DNA from: Diospyros lotus
Lineage: Eukaryota > Streptophyta > Magnoliopsida > Ericales > Ebenaceae
Direction: 5' to 3'
DNA length: 64,000 bases
Assembly: GCF_014633365.1 (NCBI RefSeq)
Contig: NC_068350.1
Coordinates: forward strand, 28,325,119-28,389,118
The notes beneath the pieces are model-generated. The model was not told the DNA's origin and did no database searches. It worked only from the letters and a program-made list of their open reading frames with translations. This document shows, piece by piece, positions 46,098 to 57,660 of this stretch. The translations under genes and the position numbers were made by a program. Within the stretch, counting starts at the first letter, position 1. Each line of letters begins with the position of its first letter.

Positions 46098-46907
46098 TTT
46101 GTACGGTAACGTAGATCTTGGGCATTTGTCTTTTAAATTTATTAAGTGCCTCTTGGTTAATAATAAATCGCGCTTCTTTTCCTATCAGGACGATTTGTTC
46201 CTGTCTTTCTCTTCATGTGTGTCTTGCTCGGTCCTTGCGGCTTTGATGTCCTAGCTAGTTTATCGTGACCATGGTTTTGGTCCATGGGATGGGGCTGGGT
46301 CGCAATTTTCTCAGGGGGTTTGGTGCTTGGACTTTGGGCTTTGGTTTTGGCGGACTCGTTTGATTGCGTGAGGCTCCATGGGCTTCGGGAATCTAGGCGC
46401 CTGTCTGAGGGTATAAGGTGTTGTCTGAAGGCATGAAAGGGCTCGCCATCCTAGGTGGGGCAGGTCTGCCAGAGTACTCATTGTGGGACACGTGGCGGGG
46501 TTTCGTTGGCCGTTGGTCGCCTGTTCGGTGCCTCATGCGATGCCTATTTGTATGCACTGCCCCGTGCATACACGTTTCTTACTTTCGTTCACGAACTTAT
46601 CCTCTGTCTTGGGATTCTTGTTCTGACGTTCGATTGCTCTACCTAGCCGATTAGTTAGCTTCATGAATGGTTATCTCTACTTCAAACTCCGTTTGTCCGT
46701 ACTACTGGGTACTTGAGGAGGTTGCTCGAATCGCATCGAAATTCTCTAAGGATTCGTCTTTGGCCACGGTAAGGTTGGGAAGAAGGACAGAGGAAGGGGC
46801 AAAAAGCTCATCTTCCTTCCCTATGGCCGGGAGGAACGTGTCTGTCATTCAGCCTTGGATTCTGGGTTCTTGTATATGTATAAGTTGTTATTCATGAAGC
46901 TGCGATT
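46098..46907 (+). other. Spacer with promoter-like features upstream of the next Transposase_28-like frame
   Basis: No supported protein. A G-box-type GACACGTGGC lies near 46488 and is followed by pyrimidine-rich DNA to the ATG at 46908. The overlapping frames 46418-46897 lack family features. I infer a 3' trailer of the preceding remnant and the 5' region of the next one. Confidence 0.35.
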
Positions 46908-47290
46908 ATGGCATCCTCTAATCGAGTTCTAAAGTTTAGTATTGGAGTCGTTAAACATAGCCCCGACACAACTGCATCTAAATAGATAGGGTTTCATTCA
47001 CAACTTCAAAGTACTGGCCGAGTTCCTTAGCCGCACACCCAATAAGGCGATCTTCTTCCACTGCTATAACTGGAAAGGAACTTATCACGGCGGCTGGATT
47101 TCTCTGACAAGCCATACGGGAGAATCGGTGCTGAAGGCCTTTACCACATCCTTCAAGCATTTCAATGATGTTTTTTTCAAGGTGGGCTCAAGCAAGGAAG
47201 ACCTTAGTTTTTTCCTAGATGAGAAAGGCAAGCAGAAATGCCCCATATCCTGGTAATCGGAATCAAATCCTCTTTTTGAGGTGGAGTATG
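46908..47290 (+). pseudogene. Transposase_28-like gene, first exon piece, broken
   Basis: Begins MASSNRVLKFSIG in a good start context and meets a TAG after 25 codons. A shifted frame then reads FKVLAEFLSRTPNKAIFFHC, YNWKGTYHGGW, SVLKAFTTSFKHFNDVFFKV, and DEKGKQKCPISW followed by a stop. A WKGTYHGGW...FKDVFFKV pattern ending in a (P)xSW tryptophan is typical of the conserved domain of this plant repeat-encoded family. The frame is cut after ...EVEYG by solo LTR V and continues at 50068 as SLDPEDQALADAF. At least two stops and one shift show decay before or after the insertions. Confidence 0.55.
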
Positions 47291-50062
47291 TGTAACGCCC
47301 CGCTCCCACCTACGGGTGTTACTCACAAATAGCCAGCTTACTATTCACACGCTAGGGCAAAGATGAAGAGACAGCTACGTTTCAATGAGAAACGACCTAG
47401 GTGGGAACTAGGCTTTGCCCTCTCTTCACTCCACTCAAGGATCTGGGAATTATCGAAACGATCCCCCAAAAATAAAACCTGAAACCTCACAAGTGTCACC
47501 CCTTCTCAAGCTCTTTAATGAAGAGCTAAGGATGACTTCCCAGGATCGAAAGAAATAAACTAACTCACTAGCTTCATATAAATTATGGCATAACGCCTTA
47601 ATTATAGAAAAATAATTTTTCTTTGCCCCAACTATTAACCCATTTATCTCACTTTCATTTCCTTTAGAAAATATTTGGATTAATATTTCTTTGGAAAAAA
47701 TTTAATAAAATTTTCCTTATTAAATCTCCATTGATTTTCCCCTTTAATTATTTCAAAATACCACAAATTTCCAACCCTTAGGAAATTAATTTTTGAAATT
47801 CAAACCTCAAGCATCCTCATCCATTTTTCAAAATTTAAGGAAAATACTCCATTATTTAATTTCCCAAAATATAGAATTTTTTCCCACAATTGCCTCAAAT
47901 TTATATTAATTTAATAATTAATTTGGAGGCTAAAATACTCCTTTATTTATTTATTTAAACACCATTTATTTCAGAATTTCCCAGAATATCAAAAATAATT
48001 AAATAAATAGAAAAAAAAATTAAAATAATAATAAAAAAATATCAACAGTAGCAGGGGGCGGGCAGCACCAGTCGCGCCCTCAATGCACGCAGGCCGCGCA
48101 CACCAGCCGTGCGTGCGCTGACCGCCCACGCGCGCCTGCTGCGCGCGACTGCACCCAGCACACTGCCACCCTTTTTTTTTTACTAATTTTTTTTTCTTTT
48201 TAAACCCAAATTTTCCAAAATGCTTTTACACTTTAAATGGCTTCCAAAACATTCAAGTTTGCCACTATTCAACCACATTAAGCATTCATTACATATTTAA
48301 CTAAAATAAATACAACATCATCCACTAAACCACAAAATACATATACTTCACATGCATTCCCTTGCTCCATTACATTCAACCTTCCAAAACTCTTTTTCCT
48401 TTAGATGATTCTTCACCTACATAGAGGTCAAAGGACCTTATGAGTCAATCCTCAGTAAGGGTGCTATGCAAATGTAAATGTAACACGAGAATATAAATAT
48501 GTAATGCAAATGCAATGCATATAATGGGTAGTCCTCCATGCCCTCATAACCACTTAGGTTAAGGCACCAACCAACCCCTCTCTCATCACTAGTCCTCCTT
48601 ATGGCCATAGGTCCACTAGAACACAAAACATGCAATAAAACCATTACATGCAACTCATTCAAAACATGTACAAATGCAAGCAAAATCCCACCACTTGGGG
48701 TTATCCCTTACCTCTTTTCTTCTTGAAGCTTCAAGCCTCCACTTGCCAAGACTCTCTCTTTGGCTTTCAACCACCTTAAGAAAAATATTCTTAAAGCATT
48801 TAAGATCTTGAAGACTAAAGAAATGAAAGAGAATGAAACTTACTTATTTTCTAGAAGAGATTTAACTCAAGACTTACCTCTTGCTTGCGTTTCTTCTTCC
48901 TTCTCCTAACCTTCTTCTTACTTTCTTTCTCTTAACATGTGGGAAAACCTTGCACTAAAATCTCAACCCCTTATTTATAGAGATTTCTTACTCAATCCAT
49001 GCCAAAACTCAAGATTACATCTTAGCCATTGGTTTTTCTTTAATTCAAGAGACTCAATCTCAACCCTCAAATACAAGCACAATCCTTGTGCTTCTCCCAA
49101 ACTCAATCTTAGCCTTTGATTTTAAGAGAACTCATCTCTAGTCTCTAGAGAAACACAATCCAAGAGACTTAGTCTCTTTAAATCTCATCCCTTGATTTTC
49201 TTTGGAGATTAAATCCTCACCCTCCCTTATTTTTCTTCTTGAAATTATCCTACCCATGTGGCAATCCATGCCATTGGTAGGCTTAAATCACAACCATTGG
49301 ATTTCTTTAAATTTCAAGACTCAATCACCACCATTGGATCAAGGCTACATTTCTCATAATTCTATAATTTTTCAAAATTAATAAATAATGACTAATTTCA
49401 AGATTGACCATTTTCTCCATTTTTCATTTAATTTAAATCCCATAACTTTTCAAGCAATTAATGGAGACTAATATCTTTTCTTTTTTATTTAATTTAAATT
49501 GCTCTTGAAATATATAATTCCCTTTTCTTTGGCATTTAATTTAATCCACCAATTTCCCACATAAATGCATAACTAATTTCCATTTAATATGGAATTTCTT
49601 TTAATTCTCTCCATAATGACTCTCATTTAATGCTTGAGAGACTAAATTCCTTTTCTTTTTGAATTTCTTTAAATCCCACTATTTCTTCACAAGATCATGC
49701 CAAGTGTCCCACTTATACTTAATCAAACTAATTTATTATTCCCAAATTAAATTAAATCCCATTCCATAAGATCTTTCCAAGTGTCACCAATCCAACCTAC
49801 TTGGCTTCCATTTTAAATTTCTAATTATCCATGCAATTAAACAAGAATTAAATTCTCCCAAAATAAATTCTCCAATATAAATAATTTCTCCAAAAATAAT
49901 TTACCCTTTTATGGGACGGAACTCCAAATTACCGTTTTGCCCCTCTTAAGGCGTCCTATATATATGTGCCTTCTCTTTGATTCAAGGGCAATTTTGAAAA
50001 TTTTCATACACCATTATTCCCTTTAATCGATAATTTTATCATGACTCATCAAGGGTATTACA
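47291..50062 (+). mobile_element. Solo LTR V (2772 bp), TGTAACGCCC-type family, duplication GTATG
   Basis: Begins TGTAACGCCCCGCTCCC, ends GGGTATTACA; GTATG occurs at 47286-47290 and 50063-50067. It contains a GC-rich island (48050-48170) followed by a T-run, then the CTCAGTAAGGGTGC block near 48450, as in W and X. There is no internal region, so the two LTRs recombined. It splits the Transposase_28-like gene in frame. No genuine gene inside. Confidence 0.93.
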
Positions 50063-50067
50063 GTATG

Positions 50068-51201
50068 GGAGTCTCGACCCAGAAGATCAAGCCCTAGCAG
50101 ATGCCTTCACGTTTTCTCCCCAGTTGGAATCTATGAAGCTCGTGGAACTGGGAGAGGACCCTCAAGCCTTGACTGAGTATATGGGTACATTGTCACTGCA
50201 TATTTGGGTTTTGCTTTGTTTTAATGACAACTCTTATCAGGACTTTATATTTTAGGGAAAAAGGCGTCGAGTTTGACAGCGGAAGAAGTGGCGAGGCGTA
50301 CGGCAAGAAAAGGTGTCGGGATATCGTCTAGGGTGCTTGTGAGTAGGGCGAAGGTCATTGTTGTGAAGCCAAGGAGCTCCATTCATGCCTGATCGATTGC
50401 CGCAGTTGCTGTCGGCACTCCTTCCCCACCAGAGGCCGAGGAGATTCCCCTTCAACGAAAGAGACATCGGGTGATTGCTGAAGTAGGGTCTTCTGATCAA
50501 GCTCCTAATGCGAACTCCCTAAACCAAGCTACTGAGGTGCCCGACTCTTCGAGCCCTGGGCTGACTACAGATGTTGCAAGCCCTTTGGGGTCAACTCCCT
50601 TAACCGATGCAGCAAGCTCGTCGGGCTCAAATCGGGCTGGAAGCGAGTTGGCGCCTCCCGATCGGTGCATGCTCTGTGGCCAGGCTTGTGGGGTTGTGAC
50701 GATGCCACACAAGATTCTTGGAGTCTCTAGAGTCTTGCCTTTTTATCGGGGAAATTTGTCCAAGACCAGCTCATTTTGGAGGCCGATTGGAGAAGGCTCG
50801 CCTCTCTTGGGAGGAAGGGTTGTATCGATGGGTAGAGATGTTGCAACTACTAGCTATCAGTGCCACTCACTTGTTGTTCATGAAGTCCAAATTAAGAAAA
50901 GCTAAGGCCAAGGCTGACTCCAACAGCCTTTATGGGTGGGTTGCATCAGCTGATGAGGAGGTGAAGAGGGTAACGTCTAGATATCTGAGAGTGACCAGTC
51001 AGAGGAATGAGGTTCGACAAAAGTTAGCCAAGGGGGATGAGAGAATTAAGGAGTTGGAGGAAAAACTAGACACTTATCACTAAGAAGTTGCCCGCTTAAA
51101 GGCCTGTGCAAGGAGGGAGGCTCTTCTGCAGTACCTGGGGGACTTCAACGTGGCGCTAGCGCAAGCTTCATTGCTCTGCCCAGGGGTAGATTTTACCTGG
51201 T
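50068..51201 (+). pseudogene. Transposase_28-like gene, middle part, with an intron
   Basis: Reads SLDPEDQALADAFTFSPQLE then LGEDPQALTEYMG to a GT at 50185; a likely intron (50185-50255, GT...AG) is followed by KKASSLTAEEVARRT and a Ser/Pro/Gly-rich linker (about 50400-50690) with a stop near 50391. After a shift (near 50720) comes a helical region: WVEMLQLLAISATHLLF, then a coiled coil EEVKRVTSRYLRVTSQRNEV to LEEKLDTYH, a stop, and LKACARREALLQYLGDFNVA to DFTW. The CRM-like element interrupts at 51201; the reading resumes at 58227. Domain order (N-terminal globular, linker, C-terminal coiled coil) suits the family; role unknown. Confidence 0.6.
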
Positions 51202-52012
51202 TGATGAGAATCATCACGAAGAATAAGCTGACTCGAATCATTCAAGTGACCCATTGCATGTTCCAGTAGGGCCAATTACAAGGGCAAGAGCTAAAAGACT
51301 TAAAGAAGCTTTGAATGGGCTGGTTCTAGATATGTGGGCCAATCAAAATTATCAAGATTCTGACCTAAAAAGCAAGCAAGACGTCATCAACATTATATGG
51401 GCTGAAGAGGGAGCTGTTGAGAGTCTTTTGAGCCAGAATACTATTAAATGAAGAGCTTGGGCCATAATGGACACTTGGGCTGACTCATTGGGGCTTGTAC
51501 TTTATTATTTTGGGCTGCACATGTTGTTTTAAATCTTAGCCACATGGGTGCACGAAAATTTAATCTTGAAAACCCAATCTGACTTTTCATATTTTCAAGC
51601 ATCTTTAATACTTTGAGTTTCTAGGCTAATTAAGTTAGAGATTTAATATTTTGTGGGAAATCAGATTTGAATATTTCCTAGGCTAGTAATTATGGTCTTT
51701 TGTATTTTCCTAAGTGTTTACTCTCTCTATAAATTGTACTCTCCCAACAATTGAAAATCAATCAATGAATGAGTGATTTACTTTTCTGGAATTCCAGATT
51801 TGAGAGGTGCTCTTCTCTTGGGTTCTTTTATGAACTAACCGACTTATCAAGGCTTGATCAACCTTGTGGCGTCTTCAACATTCGGGGTCCTTGTTCTTTC
51901 GTGTCCAAGGGTTTCGTGTGGATCATCCAAATCTGTGTTTAGCGTTCTTGGGGTGCGTATATCTTGCATTGGTTGTGGGTTCATAGGATCAAATCCTTTT
52001 GGGTTCGCACCA
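51202..52012 (+). repeat. CRM-like 5' LTR (811 bp)
   Basis: TGATGAGAATC to TTCGCACCA. The frame 51254-51451 is a copy of the pol C-terminus that lies in the LTR, not a separate gene. A promoter TATAAAT is at 51728-51734. Confidence 0.95.
51728..51734 (+). promoter_or_regulatory. TATA box of the CRM-like 5' LTR
   Basis: CTCTCTATAAATTG, about 525 bases into the LTR; the 3' LTR copy is at 57937-57943. Confidence 0.7.
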
Positions 52013-52015
52013 TCT

Positions 52016-52027
52016 TGGTATCAGAGC
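52016..52027 (+). promoter_or_regulatory. Primer-binding site, initiator-Met tRNA type
   Basis: TGGTATCAGAGC three bases after the LTR end, the classical plant primer site complementary to the 3' end of initiator methionine tRNA. Confidence 0.95.
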
Positions 52028-52382
52028 TTCGGCCTAAACTCAGGTTATATCTTTGTGTCTTTTAGCCTCATTTTCGTGTTCCCTTGTTCCTTGTGTTTGT
52101 TCATGTTCTTTTAATTCTGAACGTAACTCTCTTTGTGTCTGTTCATCTTCTCTTTGAATCTGGACGTCACTTTCTTTGTGCCTTTGTTTCAACACGTTAT
52201 ACTTCGAGTTTTTGGACGTGTAATATGTCATTTTCATAGTTCAGAATCTCATCTTTCTGGTCGTTTTGAAAACACATCAATCGGAGCTTTGTAGAGAAAG
52301 TTATAAACGTTTCTACCAAATGTGTTTTCAGCACTCACCAGAATTGTCCCAACTTGATTATTGTCCTATCTTTTGGTCAATT

Positions 52383-52413
<31 letters not shown>

Positions 52414-52837
52414 GAGAAAGAAACAAAAAAAAAAAAAAAGGTTGTGCTGATTTGTGTTTGATATCCAAATTTCTATTCTACAAATTGTTGATCTTAAAAG
52501 CTCCTGATTCATTATTGCATTCCTCATCTTTTCCAAGTGTCAAATTGTTCTTAAAAGTTGCTGATCCACTTCCACCTTTCTCATTGTTGCATTTCTATTT
52601 TTTTTTCTTGATCTACTATCACATTTCTCATTGTCTCCAAGTGTTGAATTCACTATACAAGTGTTGGAATTGCCTTTGATTGAGTTGACCAGTTCTCTAA
52701 AGAGCCAATAGAGAAGACTAAGAGTGGAAAAAAGGCAAGAGTGTGAAAGATCATCATTGAGAAAAAGCCTATCAAGAGTGAAACACGAGGGAAGAGTGAC
52801 ATCTATTGTTGTGAGGATTTTTTTTACAGCTTTGCAA
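52028..52837 (+). other. CRM-like 5' leader
   Basis: About 0.8 kb, no supported frame. An A-rich tract with AAAAG repeats lies at 52381-52440. The frames 52266-52679 (plus) and 52540-52929 (minus) have no family features. Confidence 0.6.
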
Positions 52838-54553
52838 ATGTCTAACAAGGAGGAACCATCAAGCGTTGGGGGTACACCAAACATGGATTTTGTTGTCAAT
52901 GCTATGCAAAAACAGTTTGAGCGCTTCAATATGGTTTTTGGGGAAATAAGGGATAGGATGGATAGACAAGATGCAATGATTGCAAACTTGCAAAGGGGGG
53001 AACCTAATAGAAATCCTAATTTTAGACGACCTCTTGGGCATGGGTATGAAGAGTTTGAATCTGGAAATGAAGCAAGAAGTGAGAATGAGGAAGATTATGA
53101 GTCTGAAATTGAGATGGGAAGAAATAGACGTAGAAGAGTAAGGCATGAGCGAGGTCATGGGAGAAATGCTACAAGACAAAGGAATAGGGAAGATGGGAAC
53201 CTTGGTAACATTAAAATGAAGATACCTTCTTTCCAAGGTAGAAATGACCCTGAAGCTTATTTGGAGTGGGAAAAGAAGATAGAGATGATTTTTGAGTGCC
53301 ATAATTATTCTGAAGCAAAAAAGGTGAAATTGGCAGTAATAGAGTTCACTGATTATGCAATCATTTGGTGGGATCAATTGGTTTTGAGTAGAAGAAGAAA
53401 TGGTGAGAGGCCTGTAGCAACTTGGGGAGAAATGAAGACTCTCATGAGGAGGCGATCTATTCCTAACCATTACTTTAGAGACCTCTATCAAAAATTGCAG
53501 ACCCTTATGCAAGGCTCTAAGAGTGTGGAGGAGTATTATAAAGAAATAGAGGTGGCTATGATAAGGGCTAATGTGACAGAAGATAGGGAGGCTACAATGG
53601 CTCATTTCTTGAATGGATTAAATAGAGAGATAGCTAATATAGTGGAGTTGCAGCATTATGTGGAGTTGGAAGACATGTTGCATGTGGCAATAAAAGTAGG
53701 AAGGCAACTCAAGCGCAAGGGAGCCTCAAAATTCAATTCTGGATCTAGTAGTTCCTTTGTGAAACAAAACTGGAAGAAAGAAGACAAGACTGATTCCAAG
53801 GGGGTTTCCAAAGGCAAGGATGAAGCTTCAACTAAAGGCAAAGGTAAAACTGATTCCCAAACTTCTAGAAACAGGGATATTAAATGCTTCAAGTGTTTGG
53901 GTACAGGTCATATAGCCTCTCAATGCCCCAACAAGAGAGTCATGATTGAGAAAAATAATGAAGTGGTAACTGATGGTGAAAGTGATGAATCCATGCCTTC
54001 ACTTGAAGATGCTAGTGATGATGGGGTTGAATATGCAGTAGAAGGAGAAGCACTTGTGGTTAGAAGAGCTTTGAATTCTCAAGTTAAGGAAGATGACATG
54101 GAGCAACAAAGGGAGAACATTTTTCATACTCGCTGCCTCATACACAATAAGGTTTGCAGCTTGATCATTGATGGGGGGAGTTGCACGAATGTTGCAAGTA
54201 CTACATTGGTTGAGAAATTGAACTTGTCCATCATTAAACACTCCAGACCGTACAAGTTACAGTGGTTGAATGAATGTGGAGAGGTTAAAGTTACGCAGCA
54301 AGTCCTTGTTTCATTCTCAATTGGCAAGTATAGTGATGAGGTGTTATGTGATGTAGTTCCAATGCATGCCAGTCATATACTTTTGGGCAGACCATGGGAA
54401 TTTGATAGAAGGGCTACTAAGGATGGGTATACAAATAGATACTCATTCATGATGAAGAACAGACCCGTTACACTTGTACCATTGACTCCTAAGCAAGTTT
54501 ATGAAGATCAAGTCAAGATGCAAAAAGAGAGAGAAAAAAAAAGAATGAATTGA
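52838..54553 (+). CDS. CRM-like Gag-protease
   Basis: The start is placed at ATG 52838 ([12 protein letters not shown]); the open frame reaches further up, but only through a non-ATG codon and untypical residues. Residues about 20-60 are a coiled coil ([16 protein letters not shown]). The capsid-type gag domain runs from about 125 to 290 ([45 protein letters not shown]). The zinc knuckle [14 protein letters not shown] is near 349-362, and the aspartic protease motif [13 protein letters not shown] near 442. Gag forms the particle and binds RNA; protease matures it. It ends MN-stop and overlaps the pol frame, which is one base behind. All motifs are intact. Confidence 0.92.
   Translation: MSNKEEPSSVGGTPNMDFVVNAMQKQFERFNMVFGEIRDRMDRQDAMIANLQRGEPNRNPNFRRPLGHGYEEFESGNEARSENEEDYESEIEMGRNRRRRVRHERGHGRNATRQRNREDGNLGNIKMKIPSFQGRNDPEAYLEWEKKIEMIFECHNYSEAKKVKLAVIEFTDYAIIWWDQLVLSRRRNGERPVATWGEMKTLMRRRSIPNHYFRDLYQKLQTLMQGSKSVEEYYKEIEVAMIRANVTEDREATMAHFLNGLNREIANIVELQHYVELEDMLHVAIKVGRQLKRKGASKFNSGSSSSFVKQNWKKEDKTDSKGVSKGKDEASTKGKGKTDSQTSRNRDIKCFKCLGTGHIASQCPNKRVMIEKNNEVVTDGESDESMPSLEDASDDGVEYAVEGEALVVRRALNSQVKEDDMEQQRENIFHTRCLIHNKVCSLIIDGGSCTNVASTTLVEKLNLSIIKHSRPYKLQWLNECGEVKVTQQVLVSFSIGKYSDEVLCDVVPMHASHILLGRPWEFDRRATKDGYTNRYSFMMKNRPVTLVPLTPKQVYEDQVKMQKEREKKRMN
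54534..54553 (+). other. A9 tract at the gag/pol frame change
   Basis: Nine adenines (54534-54542) precede the gag stop by 8 bases. Reading one base back within the A-run joins Gag-protease to pol without a stop. The pol frame has no ATG at this point (it opens with TTG at 54550), so pol needs a frameshift product. A true -1 shift site or a one-base change in a homopolymer both fit. Confidence 0.65.
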
Positions 54554-57500
54554 AAAATGAGGGAGAGAATTCAAAAAGAAAAGAAAGTGGAAATGAGAGA
54601 AAAATTGAGAGCTCAAAAAAAGGAATTCCAAAGAAAAAAGAAAAAGAGGAGAGAAAAGTGAGTTTTTATGCAAAAAAGAGCGAAGTGAGGAGTGTCTTGC
54701 TTGCTAGACAGCATTTGCTTGTGCTTGTCTACAAAGAGACTTGTTTGAACACTAACACTCTTAACTTACCTCTTCCTAGTGTTGTTGAATCTTTGTTACA
54801 GGAATTTGAAGATGTATTCCCTGAAGATATTCCTCCTGGCTTACCACCCATTAGAGGAATTGAACATCAAATTGACTTCATTCCTGGAGAAACAATTCCC
54901 AACCGTCCAGCTTATAGAAGCAATCCTGAAGAAACCAAAGAACTTCAAAGGCAAGTTCAGGAGCTCATGGAAAAGGGGTATGTAAGAGAAAGTTTGAGTC
55001 CTTGTGCTGTTCCAGTTCTTCTTGTTCCTAAGAAAGATGGATCATGGAGAATGTACATCGATTGTAGGGCTGTGAATAACATCACGGTAAAGTATCGCCA
55101 TCCCATTCCTAGACTAGATGATATGCTAGATGAATTGCAAGGATCTAGTATTTTCTCTAAAATTGACTTGAAATCTGGATACCATCAAATTAGGATGAGG
55201 GAAGGGGATGAGTGGAAAACTGCATTCAAAACAAAACATGGGCTTTATGAGTGGTTAGTCATGCCATTTGGACTCACAAATGCACCAAGCACTTTCATGA
55301 GACTAATGAATCATGTATTGCGTGCATTCATTGGAAAATTTGTTGTGGTTTATTTTGATGATATCTTGATATACAGCAAAAATCTTGAAAAGCATATGAG
55401 TCATTTGCATTGTGTCCTTGATGTGTTGAGAAAGGAAAAATTGTATGCTAACTCAAAAAAGTGTTGTTTTTGCATGGAAAAGATTGTTTTCCTTGGTTTT
55501 GTTGTAAGTACACAAAGGGTAGAAGTTGATGAAGAAAAGGTGAGGGCTATAAAAGACTGGCCAACACCTACAAACATCACTGAGGTGAGAAGCTTTCATG
55601 GCTTAGCTAGTTTTTATAGACGCTTTGTAAAGGATTTTAGCACAATTGCTGCACCACTCACTGAGGTCATTAAGAAATCTGTTGGATTTAAATGGGAAAA
55701 GGCACAAGATCATGCATTTCATGTTCTTAAAGAAAAGTTGTGTTCTGCACCTGTATTGGCATTACCTGACTTTCACAAAACTTTTGAGATTGAATGTGAT
55801 GCCTCAGGAATTGGTATAGGAGCTGTTTTGATGCAGGAAGGAAGACCTATTGCTTATTTTAGCGAGAAGTTAAGTGGCGCTGCTTTGAATGATCCCACAT
55901 ATGACAAGGAACTCTATGCACTTAAGAGAGCATTAGAGACTTGGCAACACTACCTTTGGCCTAAGCAATTTGTCGTTCACACTGATCACCAATCTTTGAA
56001 GCACATAAAGGGTCAAGGAAAGTTGAACAAGAGACATGCACGATGGCTGGAATTCATTGAACCATTTCCCTATGTCATCAAATACAAGCAAGGAAAGGAG
56101 AATGTTGTTGCAGATGCATTGTCTAGAAGGTATGTTCTTCTTACTTCTCTAGATGCAAGATTGCTTGGATTTGAACATATCAAAGAGTTGTATGCAAATG
56201 ATGTTGATTTTGCTAATGTGTTTCTTGCTTGTGAGAAAAATGCAATTGGTAAGTTTTATAGAGTTGAGGGATACTTGTTTAAAGAAAATAAGCTTTGTGT
56301 GCCTCAATGTTCTATACGAGAATTGCTTGTTAGGGAAGCTCATGGGGGAGGTCTAATGGGACATTTTGGTGAAAAAAAGACCTTAGATGTGTTGCATGAA
56401 CATTTCTTTTGGCCAAAAATGAAACGAGACGTAAAAAGGATTTGTGATAAATGCATAACATGTAGGAAGGCAAAATCCAAAGTCTTACCACATGGTTTGT
56501 ATAAACCTTTGCCTGTACCAAATGAACCTTGGGTAGACATTTCTATGGACTTTGTTTTAGGGCTACCTAGGTCAAGGAGGGGAATGGATTCCATTTTCGT
56601 GGTTGTTGATAGGTTTTCTAAGATGGCACATTTCATTCCATGCCATAAAACTGATGATGCCACTCATGTTGCTGATTTGTTCTTTAAAGAAATTGTGAGA
56701 CTTCACGGAGTTCCCAAAAGCATTGTGTCGGATAGGGATACAAAGTTTCTTAGTTACTTTTGGAAAGTTTTGTGGGGAAAGATAGGTACTAAATTGTTGT
56801 TTTCTACTGCTTATCATCCACAAACAGATGGGCAAACTGAAGTTGTTAATAGAACTTTAACTCAATTGCTCAGAACCGTTATTCAAAAGAATTTGAAAAA
56901 TTGGGAAGATTGCTTGCCATTCATTGAATTTGCATATAATAGGAGTGTTCATTCGTTTACAGAATATTCTCCTTTTGAAATAGTGTATGGTTTCAATCCA
57001 CTAACTCCTTTGGATTTGTTACCATTGCCTGTTAATGAGAAAGCAAGTCTTGATGGAAAAAAGAAAGCTGAAATGGTGAGGCAAATGCATGAACGTGTCA
57101 AGCAGAAAATTGAGAAGAAAAATGAGCAATATGCATCCAAGGCCAACAAAGGAAGAAGGCGTGTTATTTTTGAACCTGGAGATTGGGTGTGGGTGCATAT
57201 GCGCAAAGAAAGGTTTCCAGCTCAACGGAAGTCTAAATTGGCTCCTAGAGGAGATGGTCCATTCCAAGTTCTTGAGAGGATCAATGACAATGCCTACAAG
57301 ATAGATTTACTTGGTGAGTATAATATCAGTGCTACCTTTAATGTTTCTGATCTATCTCCATTTGATGCAGGTGAAGATTCGAGGACGAATCCTTTTGAGG
57401 AGAGAGGGAATGATGAGAATCATCACGAAGAACAAGCTGACTCAAATCATTCAAGTGACCCATTGCATGTTCCAGTAGGGCCAATTACAAGGGCAAGAGC

Positions 57501-57660
57501 TAAAAGACTTAAAGAAGCTTTGAATGGGCTGGTTCTAGATATGTGGGCCAATCAAAATTATCAAGATTCTGACCTAAAAAGCAAGCAAGACGTCATCAAC
57601 ATTATATGGGCTGAAGAGGGAGCTGTTGAGAGTCTTTTGAGCCAGAATACTATTAAATGA
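54550..57660 (+). CDS. CRM-like Pol: RT, RNase H, integrase and C-terminal tail
   Basis: 1036 codons. A Lys-rich linker (1-40) leads to RT, with the polymerase motif [10 protein letters not shown] near 268. RNase [13 protein letters not shown] near 415, TDHQSL near 478, VVADALSRR near 520. Integrase: HHCC zinc region ([10 protein letters not shown] near 597 to CDKCITC near 637), catalytic acids in SMDFVLG (about 664), SDRDTKF (about 728) and GQTEVVNR (about 763). A GPY/F-type module [20 protein letters not shown] lies near 900. The tail with [15 protein letters not shown] (about 975) occupies the 3' LTR. Tails here replace a chromodomain in CRM elements and are thought to steer integration. 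No stop or missing catalytic residue is visible. Confidence 0.93.
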   Translation: MKNEGENSKRKESGNERKIESSKKGIPKKKEKEERKVSFYAKKSEVRSVLLARQHLLVLVYKETCLNTNTLNLPLPSVVESLLQEFEDVFPEDIPPGLPPIRGIEHQIDFIPGETIPNRPAYRSNPEETKELQRQVQELMEKGYVRESLSPCAVPVLLVPKKDGSWRMYIDCRAVNNITVKYRHPIPRLDDMLDELQGSSIFSKIDLKSGYHQIRMREGDEWKTAFKTKHGLYEWLVMPFGLTNAPSTFMRLMNHVLRAFIGKFVVVYFDDILIYSKNLEKHMSHLHCVLDVLRKEKLYANSKKCCFCMEKIVFLGFVVSTQRVEVDEEKVRAIKDWPTPTNITEVRSFHGLASFYRRFVKDFSTIAAPLTEVIKKSVGFKWEKAQDHAFHVLKEKLCSAPVLALPDFHKTFEIECDASGIGIGAVLMQEGRPIAYFSEKLSGAALNDPTYDKELYALKRALETWQHYLWPKQFVVHTDHQSLKHIKGQGKLNKRHARWLEFIEPFPYVIKYKQGKENVVADALSRRYVLLTSLDARLLGFEHIKELYANDVDFANVFLACEKNAIGKFYRVEGYLFKENKLCVPQCSIRELLVREAHGGGLMGHFGEKKTLDVLHEHFFWPKMKRDVKRICDKCITCRKAKSKVLPHGLYKPLPVPNEPWVDISMDFVLGLPRSRRGMDSIFVVVDRFSKMAHFIPCHKTDDATHVADLFFKEIVRLHGVPKSIVSDRDTKFLSYFWKVLWGKIGTKLLFSTAYHPQTDGQTEVVNRTLTQLLRTVIQKNLKNWEDCLPFIEFAYNRSVHSFTEYSPFEIVYGFNPLTPLDLLPLPVNEKASLDGKKKAEMVRQMHERVKQKIEKKNEQYASKANKGRRRVIFEPGDWVWVHMRKERFPAQRKSKLAPRGDGPFQVLERINDNAYKIDLLGEYNISATFNVSDLSPFDAGEDSRTNPFEERGNDENHHEEQADSNHSSDPLHVPVGPITRARAKRLKEALNGLVLDMWANQNYQDSDLKSKQDVINIIWAEEGAVESLLSQNTIK
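57397..57410 (+). promoter_or_regulatory. CRM-like polypurine tract, inside the pol frame
   Basis: GAGGAGAGAGGGAA directly abuts the 3' LTR. It is translated as part of Pol (EERGN), so one stretch serves both as coding sequence and as plus-strand primer. Confidence 0.88.
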
